Source: Akebia trifoliata
Lineage: Eukaryota > Streptophyta > Magnoliopsida > Ranunculales > Lardizabalaceae
Length of the DNA: 64,000 bases
Assembly (NCBI GenBank): GCA_017979445.1
Contig: CM030715.1
Location: forward strand, 34,531,756 to 34,595,755
Direction of reading: 5' to 3'
Notes under the pieces: model-generated
The model's input: the letters and a program-made list of their open reading frames with translations, nothing else
Databases searched by the model: none
What the model was told of the DNA's origin: nothing
Position numbers and translations under genes: made by a program
In this document: piece after piece, positions 56,558 through 64,000 of the stretch
Position numbering within the stretch: the stretch's first letter is position 1
Layout of the letters: each line of letters starts with the position of its first letter

Positions 56558-56568
56558 TTGAACTTATT

Positions 56569-57383
56569 GTAACAATAGAATGTTGTGAGGCGGCGTGCGT
56601 CCAGGTGGAAGGCAAGCTATGAGAAACAAGTAGAAATAATGGAATCATGTGGATGCTTTCTTGCTTGCCTTAATGAGTTAATTTCCGAAAGTACATGATG
56701 TTATCTCGAAACTTAAAATACTTGGATCTTCATTAAAGTACATGATCTAATCATTCTACAATTCCATATACTGATAATTAAAATAATAACAAAAAAAAAA
56801 AAAAGATTGCCCCACCAAGAAGAAAAAGAAGCAAGGTAATTATTTACAATAATGAAAATCCAACACAAGAAAATATGGGGGAGGGGGACAGAAACAAATT
56901 GCCCACAACATCCCTGTTTGAAGATTCTGAGAGCTGTACAAGAAGAAAACAAACTCAAACTCAAGCAAATCAAGAAAATGACATAAATGCTGCATTTACC
57001 ATTTTTATGTGGACAAGTGACTCCAGATAACATCAAGTTCCCAGCTCACCATCATCATTCTTCCACTGTGCCAACCAACTAAGCACTGACCCAAAAAAAA
57101 AAAAAACGTATAAAACATGGAGAAGAGTGGCATAAGGACTAAGCAAACTGTCATCATGCTGCGTATAGATCTCATTCCATTACAAGGAACTGAACCCACA
57201 CAGACGTAACATTTGGAGTACAAAAGTCTCCCCCTAGAAATGACTTGACCAAACTTATAGCTGAAAAGGTGGTAAAACTGGTAACTACTAACAAAAGAAC
57301 CCCAATTATCCCTTTTGCCTAAACAAATTTGCATTTCAAACGCCTGAGAACTTTTCCTCTTCGTCTGCAGGTCTCTTTGAATG
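56569..57383. other. Spacer and RING gene 3' UTR
   Basis: Read on the - strand, this follows the RING stop codon at 57384. No further gene is seen. Confidence 0.4.
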
Positions 57384-59373
57384 CTACTCAATAATGGCAT
57401 GGTTCAATATCATTTCCTGCATCATTAAAAGACAAATCATTTTAACTGAAGTACATGTGCAAGCAATCCATAAATGGCAGATTAAAAGTCATTTTTCCCT
57501 TTTTCTCTTCTTCTTTAGGAGGAAATTGTCATCTAGTTAATAACAGCATCTAACAATACACAGACATCAAAGGCTAACCTGATCACATACAGGGCAAGTG
57601 TCACTTCTTTCCATCCATTCAAGAATGCAAGAAAGGTGAAAATGGTGTTCGCATTTTGTTACAATTCTAGGATTCTCCATATCATATTCTGCAGGGAGGA
57701 ACAAAGACTTAACAGCAGCTCTTGTAGTCCCAATACAATAGCTTAAGGATGAAATTAAAAAATTGGCAAGAAAAAAAAATTTCATCTCCAAAAGTTTGTA
57801 AATCACTCTGTACCTTCAAGACAGATGGGGCAATCCTCTTCTTCCATTGCCAAAACAATAGGTTCACTCGGCTTTGAAGGTTCAACTTCAGACAATTTTG
57901 GGGAAGGAAGAACAGAATCTTCAATTCTCCGGTCTGACTCCTTCAGTGTTTCACACGTAGACAAACTTTCAAATGCAATATCATTTACTGTTTCTCCAAT
58001 AGACTCAGAATCTGTTGTTCGCACTACTGAATCGATCTTGTTTCCACTACTGTCCTGAGCACCTGGCGGTGTCTGTGGACGTCCTAAATCCACAGCATAT
58101 GGCACTGGTGCAGGAGGTGCTCGATAGGTGTCAGGTGTTGATGTGTCCAGGTTTGTATCAACTAAAAGTTCAGTAGAGAGTGCAGAGGCTGCACCATGGG
58201 AGGATGACAAGGGCTCCTGCTCTTCCAGAGCTTGTGGGCACTGCAGGAAGGAATTGAATTTTTTTCAAAAGGATATCCAAAGAAAGAACCAAATCTCATT
58301 TTTCGAAAGAAAAAAAAAACTTTGATTGGAATCTACATGCCAGCACAACATTTCCAAATCAATGCAGCTCCAAGTTATAACATTGCAATGTGATCTGTTT
58401 CAAAAATCAGAGATCACAAAGGAGCCATAGATGTTTATTTAACAAAAATTCGAGCTTAGATTCCAGGTATTCAGTTGCAGCTCGCACTCTCTTGATCCGG
58501 TTATAATAAGGTATAAACCGTGTGAATCTAATAAAGACACTCATGACTGTACATCGACCCATCTATTTGTCTATGCAAGGCCTTCAGATAATCAAGATTG
58601 TTTCCCTAAATTAAGTGATCCTCAAATCATACTAGAATTCTTGAGTATCCTCTGATCTGGTATGATAATATCTGGCATCCGGTTTGTTCATTCTGTTTCT
58701 GGTTCTCCACTTCCCCATAGTCCAGTCCAGATTGACCAAAACCATATAAGAAATGTCCAATTTTAATAATTAGGCATAAGAACCTTGTAGACAAAGAGCA
58801 AGAACCATTTGATGGAATTATTGAGTGTTGTCTTGACTATCTTTTTTTTTTTAAAGACAAGTTTGTTGTCATAACTATATGGTGGGAGCATTATTTAATT
58901 ACGTCAATAAAGAAGATAAGTTGGCTGATTCTTTTAGTCAAGAAGGTAGGATATTGAAAGTTGAAATTGAAATTGCCGCCGCTAACTCGTGAAAAGTAAA
59001 ACAGTAAGTGAGCAGAACATAAGAAATGGCCCGATTGAAATTAGAAAAGCCCCAAAAACAATATATAAAAGAAAGCTGAAAGAATACTCAAACTCAATAA
59101 CAATGGACCTCTCAGAATATATGTGATGTTTATTCACGACAGAAATTCACCATTGGGTAGCAAAAGTATCCACCATGTTAAGGCATACATATAAAGTTCT
59201 GCTAATTTGTTAAAGCTTAAAGAATTAAACTCTGGTGATAGAATTAACACATATTTGCAGCAAACAAAATGAGTGCAATATATTGTTTATGGACAGAAAG
59301 TACTGACATAATAGTATACCGGTGCCCCATTCAGTTGAGATCTTCCGGAAGAACAACAACAGCAACCTCCCAT
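57384..59373 (-). CDS. RING-H2 E3 ubiquitin ligase, At3g02290-like family
   Basis: Four coding exons on the - strand: 59308-59373, 57814-58240, 57579-57688, 57384-57416. They total 636 bases, 211 aa, all GT-AG and in phase. The start MGGCCCCSSGRSQLNGAPVY has Gly2 followed by cysteines, the pattern for N-myristoylation plus S-acylation, so membrane attachment is likely. The centre is low-complexity, Ser/Pro/Glu-rich. The C-terminal RING-H2 is C3H2C3: Cys159, Cys162, Cys177, His179, His182, Cys185, Cys196, Cys199, in CPICLEEYDMENPRIVTKCE through DTCPVCD. The protein ends EMILNHAIIE. RING-H2 proteins recruit a ubiquitin-loaded E2; this family is annotated as E3 ligases. Substrates are unknown. 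Confidence 0.94.
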
Positions 59374-61105
59374 ATTTTTCAATTATCTCTGCAATCTGCC
59401 TGAAATTGCAGGCACTTGGTGCATTGTTTCCTGTTCTTTGGTAAGAAATTGAAATGGAAAACAGATGAATGATAAGCAATATATATTTGAAGCTACACTT
59501 CTAGAAGCATGAACATAAGTACTAAGTTCAAACCAGCCATGAAAGACATCCAAGACAGATATAAATGTTGAAGCAAATGATATCCAAGACAGATATAAAT
59601 GTTCAAAGACAGCAAATGCATGCCAGAAAACAAGCAAAAAACGTCAACTAAGCTAGGAATATTGGAGAAAAATGTAACGCAAGAGACATTAACCTTACGG
59701 AAACTACTAAAACCGCAACAGTTCATAATCAGTTTTGTAGTGACCTACTATCTACATTTAATACAACTTCCAGCAAGTATGTCACTTTCAACCAAGTAAT
59801 AATTTATCACCTGAAGTGAAGATCAAAGTAAATATGAATAACACAGCTGAATATGGTAATTTTTCAACATCCACAAAGTGACAGTCTAGATCTCAATAAA
59901 GCTTCACTTTAGTGTGACACCAAGCAACCTTGAAATAGAACTGTATCATTTTATCTAGCCTTGTTTGTACACCAGTAGTGAAACACTTAAGTGTCTTAAA
60001 CACGGAATTGAAGTGTTGATCATAGTTAACGAGTAAAGACATATTTTGAAATGAGTAGATAACAAAGGGAAACCACCCTAACGACTTTATGGGAACTTCT
60101 AAAATCACTTATCAAGGAATTAATTCATAGAAGCTAATACAATTAGATTACCATATGTCATCATCCAATTCTTGTAACTTTAGTTTGTATTTTGAATTTT
60201 TTGAATCATGATAATACAAGAAAGGTTTCCGGTCATCATCATCATGAAGATGATGATAGAGATAATGATAATGATCAAGATTCGAAACACTCTTATAAGT
60301 TTGTAAATATCTTTCTTCTCTCTGTTGTAACAAATCAATTATATAGATCATAATACGCAATATATTTTGCTTCTCTTACTACTACTTCGTTTTTTACCCT
60401 TTCCATATTTTTTGAAGTTTCTTACGATTATTTTTTGTTGCCAAATCTTGAGTGAGCATAACCCTTATCTTATTTTATTTTTTTTCTTTAGATTTGCTAA
60501 GAAATTCTTCCACTATTCTTCTAACACAATTTTTTTATTTAAATTACTTCAAAATGAAATAAAATCAAATCAGAAGTGCAATCAAATCAGTATAAGAGCA
60601 TGACTACACAAACATCAAACTTACTTGCCCTACCAAAATCACAAACATTTAAGTTCACATTGACAACCTAATCACGCTAAAATCCAGAAATCATAATCGA
60701 AATATACAAGAATCCAAACTGAACAACAACAAGAACGCCAATCGTATTACAGAGATATACATAGAAATCGAACACAAAAGGTAGATATCATTACTTTTTC
60801 TAACTATTTCAGTTCGAAAATTCACAAATAGAACATAAACCCTAATTACACGAATTCGATAAAATAAAATAAAAACAGAAACAAAGATTCACCAATTGAA
60901 GAACACAATCAAGCAAAGCTTCTCAAAGATTATTAATCAGTAAAAAAAGAGATCAAAAAAGAAACTTTAATCGTTACCTCAGTATCCAAAAAGAAATCAA
61001 GTTGGGGAATTTCTATATTCTATCTATAGAACTTGAAGTTGAAGAGCGATTTTATTTATGTTCGTTTCCGTATCTTTCTTCTCCTCCTCTCATACGAGGG
61101 GGAGA
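59374..61105 (-). promoter_or_regulatory. RING gene leader with 5' UTR intron
   Basis: On the - strand a donor GAG|GTAACG ends a leader exon at 60978, and an acceptor (ATTTCAG or ATTGCAG) lies 15-30 bases before the ATG at 59373. The leader intron is about 1.6 kb and includes a CATCATCATGAAGATGATG palindrome near 60236-60255 and a tandem AGACAGATATAAATGTT repeat near 59552-59607. No coding sequence is seen in it. Confidence 0.6.
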
Positions 61106-61132
61106 AAGCTTCATAAAAGACTGAGGACTTTC

Positions 61133-61140
61133 TTTATAAA
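61133..61140 (-). promoter_or_regulatory. Candidate TATA box of the RING gene
   Basis: TTTATAAA on the - strand (TATTTATAAAGA context), about 30 bases before a likely transcription start near 61105 and 155 bases upstream of the leader donor. Confidence 0.5.
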
Positions 61141-61757
61141 TACGAGTGAAGTTGAGGGCTAAATATTCAAAAAGAATATCTTTTTGCAAGAGATTGATTC
61201 GGTGGTACACAAAGCATGGAGATTCGTACACGTTGTTAACTGAATTTTTGGCAAAGATAGATTACAGCCGTTGACTTTGAGGACTAATTACATCTGACTT
61301 GGACAATTAACTGATTGGAACACCAAACGAGGAAAGATCCATCCAAGTGACTACTGGATTACAGGCCGACCATGGCCCGTGTTCTTTGAAGCCCAGTCCG
61401 ACTTGAGTTTGAACAACCCAGCCCGCTTACCCACCTGTTGCCCATTCTTGGTTTTTTCTTCAAGGTTTGAAGGTTGAAGTAGACTGAAGCTTGTTCCATG
61501 TGGCGTCCAAAAGTGTGATCGGATGCCACATGGATGGGTCAAGCTATTCCATTGACACACAGCCCAGCCCAAAGTTCGGACCATTAACGGTTTAGGGCCT
61601 CATTTTTTATTTGATTTTAATATATCCATTTGCAGCCATTAAGTAGGTTTCTTTCCTATAGAAATTTCAGTATATGTAAGCTCTTGCACTTGGATCAGCA
61701 GTTGGACGGACCATGGTTTGGACCTTGATTCAATCTGGTTGGGCCTATTTATGTTTA
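61141..61757. other. Intergenic, RING upstream region
   Basis: No gene seen; distal promoter of the RING gene. Confidence 0.35.
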
Positions 61758-61984
61758 GACTGGTGATAATATCACTCCCCCCATGTGGCATACTCAATCT
61801 ACTCCCCTAATGTGGGTGTGCCAGAATCATAAACTTTGTGCCTCGGGATACACATCAGCACATCCCCATATATCTGTGCAGTTGTGTATCACGATGAAAG
61901 GAAATCTATGGTTCGGGCACACCCCACGTCAAGGGAGGGAGTCAATTGAGAAAGCCACATGGGGGAGTCATATTATCACGACTC
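61758..61984. mobile_element. Mutator-like MITE with 9-base TSD
   Basis: The ends GACTGGTGATAATATCACTC and GAGTCATATTATCACGACTC are inverted repeats, with CCCATGTGGC/GCCACATGGGG next inward. Flanks TTATGTTTA (61749-61757) and TTACGTTTA (61985-61993) agree at 8 of 9 bases. Same family as 33307-33481 and 34691-34924. Noncoding. Confidence 0.8.
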
Positions 61985-61993
61985 TTACGTTTA

Positions 61994-62979
61994 TTATAAA
62001 AAAAAAAAATTATGAACTATTGGTTTTCATTGGACTCTTAATCAAAATAATTTTGTTATTAAAAAAAAAAAACGATCGGTTTTGATTGGACTAATGGTTT
62101 GATACTGCTACAACCTTGTAGAAACCCTTGATTGTTATAATGGAAATTTTCAAAATCAATCATTCTATCTTATTTTTCAAGGTTTACGTGTATCTATATA
62201 ATATAACACAATGAACTTTCAACTTCATTGTCTTTTTTCTTATCTTCATTTTCACTAATACATCTTCAACTTTATTCTCTTTATTTTTTTTATCTTCATT
62301 TCTAAAAATATTCATTAAACTTTATATATTGTCTTTCCTCTTCTCCTCCATTTGAAATGATATCCCTCTAACTTGATTATTTTTCTTCTCTTTTCCTTTA
62401 ATTTTATATATTGTCTTTCCTTTTCTCTTCCCTTTTAAATAGTACGCATCAAACTTTGACTATCTTTATTCTCTCTCCCTCTAATAATATCTCTCTAATT
62501 TTATTGTCTTTTCTTTTCTACTTTTATAGATTATTGTCTCGACTCTTCTCTTAACCTCAAAGAGGATGCTTAGGCATGGGCGATAAAGGTTGAAGACAAG
62601 GAATTGCATTTTGATAATGAGGGTATTTTATTTTTTTATTTTATTTATCAAATGAATTTCCAAAATAATATTTTAGAAAAAAATATCCTGATTTGGAAAC
62701 TTCTGTAATTTTTCATAATGGAAAATTTCCTAATTTGAAAATTACTTTACAAGTGTATTGGATTCGTCGCAATTGATTCTGTAAAACAGTTATTTTGATC
62801 CTAACATTTTCTAACTTCTGTTATAAATATATAAAAGCTTTCCCACTTAGCAAACAGTTCTCATGGATGAAGTATTCTTCAGTCTTTGAGCTTAGCTACA
62901 ATGCTTCAAAATAACTTTACAAGTAGCAATGTGTGTAGAGAACCATTGATGTTCCTGTAAGTGTGTAGAAGACTTGGAA
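61994..62979. other. Intergenic, CT-rich stretch
   Basis: 62160-62540 is pyrimidine-rich with repeated TTTCTTATCTTCATT and TTTCTTTTCTACTT-like motifs and CTCTAAT units. No gene. Confidence 0.4.
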
Positions 62980-63162
62980 GAGTCGTGTTGAATGATATTT
63001 AAATTGGCATCATTTCACACATTGTTAACATAGAGGTGTGCACATAACCATAGATGCTTTTCACTCATATCTCGATCAAAAGCATCTATAATTCCATACA
63101 CGCATCCACATCAGCAATGTGTGAAACCACATCAATTTAAATGTCACTCCACTTTTCAACTC
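62980..63162. mobile_element. MITE foldback, GAGTCGTG end
   Basis: GATATTTAAATTGGCATC with TTTCACACATTG pairs with CAATGTGTGAAACCACATCA then ATTTAAATGTCAC. GCATCTA/TAGATGC and the CGATC centre complete a near-full hairpin. The left end resembles the Mutator-like group, but no target-site duplication is visible. Confidence 0.6.
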
Positions 63163-63207
63163 GGAAAAGCACCTATGATTTTCTACAATGTATCACAGTA
63201 TTACTTA

Positions 63208-63613
63208 GGGGAACGGATCAAGGGACATGAAAGAACATATGTAATAATAATGTAACATTAATAAATTTTCAAAATATGGGTTAGAGGTTTCGGATTAAGC
63301 TGATTTTTTGTGAGGATGATCTCTATGATGGGAAGATCATCCGGACAAGAAAAAAAAAATCAGTCCAATCTGAAACTTCTAACCCCATTAAAAGTGATTT
63401 AGAATGTAGACCGTCGATTTTTAGCCAATTTTTGTCAATAATGTGTAAATCACTTTTGATGGATTTAAAAGTTTCAGATTGAACTGATTTTTTGTGAGAA
63501 TGATCTTCTCATCATAGTGACCGTCCTCGCAAAAAATCAGCTCAATCCAAAACCTCTAACCCATATTTTTGAAAAACCATTGTTTTTACATATGTCCCAT
63601 GAACCACCCCCAT
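63208..63613. mobile_element. Nested foldback, second copy
   Basis: Outer arms GGGACATGAAAGAACATATG and CATATGTCCCATGAACCACC are inverse. Inside, AAGCTGATTTTTTGTGAGGA/GATGATCTCTATGATGGGAA hairpins occur in both halves around a central ACCGTCGATTTTT. Flanks ATTACTTA and ATTATTCA agree at 6 of 8. Clearly related to 50191-50573 though the outermost bases differ. Confidence 0.7.
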
Positions 63614-63742
63614 TATTCAGTATTTTTTTACTTAAGATTCTGTTTAATTAATGTTTCCCAATTCTATAGGGTACAAATCATTAATTAAACAAAGAATGGG
63701 GATCCGGAATGGTGTCACATAACTAACCACGGTCCATTAGCT

Positions 63743-64000
63743 AGGGGTGTCAATGGGTACCCATTTGCCCAGAACCGAACCGAAATTGAAACCAAAAACG
63801 CCGGTTCTGATTCCCTTTTATTGGAGTCGATTAGAATCGGATCTAATATGGAATCGAACCGATAGAAACCGAAACCATTAGGTTCTATCCAATGGTTACC
63901 CACAGGTACCCGAAACCAATTTATTATGTCAATTATTTTTACATTATACATGATTCAAGGAAATCCTATATTTTAAAATTAACATATATGATATAAAATT
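63743..64000. mobile_element. hAT-type MITE, left part, GGGGTGTCAATGGGTACCC end
   Basis: The terminal motif AGGGGTGTCAATGGGTACCC and GAACCGAACCGAAATTG/ATCGAACCGATAGAAACC internal blocks are those of a common plant hAT MITE group. GGGTACCC and its inverse GGGTACC-type blocks recur at 63905. The right end is outside the window or unclear. Confidence 0.5.

Overview
This is nuclear DNA from a flowering plant. Five protein-coding genes with GT-AG (once GC-AG) introns sit in AT-rich DNA full of MITEs, SINE-like copies, LINE tails and one decayed Ty1/copia element. A TIR-domain NBS protein and the overall gene types point to a non-grass angiosperm, probably a eudicot. I cannot resolve the family, and I saw no rRNA, tRNA or CRISPR locus.

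Layout. (1) 1-16.5 kb is accessory DNA: a direct duplication (about 161-1584 and 3697-4588) around a two-exon relic of a beta-cyanoalanine/cysteine synthase gene, several MITEs, exon-like fragments including one from mitochondrial cytochrome c1, and a broken copia retrotransposon (11.8-14.6 kb). (2) 16.5-30.8 kb holds a complete 14-exon BRAHMA (BRM) chromatin-remodelling ATPase gene, 2285 aa, + strand. (3) 30.8-36.4 kb is a MITE-rich gap. (4) 37.3-40.35 kb is a single-exon XTNX-type TIR-NBS protein with a TPR-like C-terminus, 1002 aa, + strand. (5) 42.1-47.55 kb is a six-exon UBC4/5-class ubiquitin-conjugating enzyme, 184 aa, - strand, with a 3.9 kb last intron. (6) 47.7-50.7 kb is a repeat-rich gap ending in a nested foldback. 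(7) 51.26-53.66 kb is a P-class PPR protein, 797 aa, + strand. (8) 55.6-56.6 kb is a 5'-truncated LINE on the - strand. (9) 57.4-61.1 kb is a RING-H2 E3 ligase with a probable N-myristoylation site, 211 aa, - strand. (10) 61.1-64 kb is again MITE-rich.

The genes do not form a pathway. An E2 and a RING E3 lie about 10 kb apart, but plant genes are not organised in operons and nothing in the sequence shows they act together. I found no clearly new biological system. The best items for a second look are upstream ORFs in the BRM and XTNX leaders, a possible in-frame alternative acceptor in BRM, MITE families with readable target-site duplications, a nested palindromic foldback family, and captured or duplicated gene fragments.
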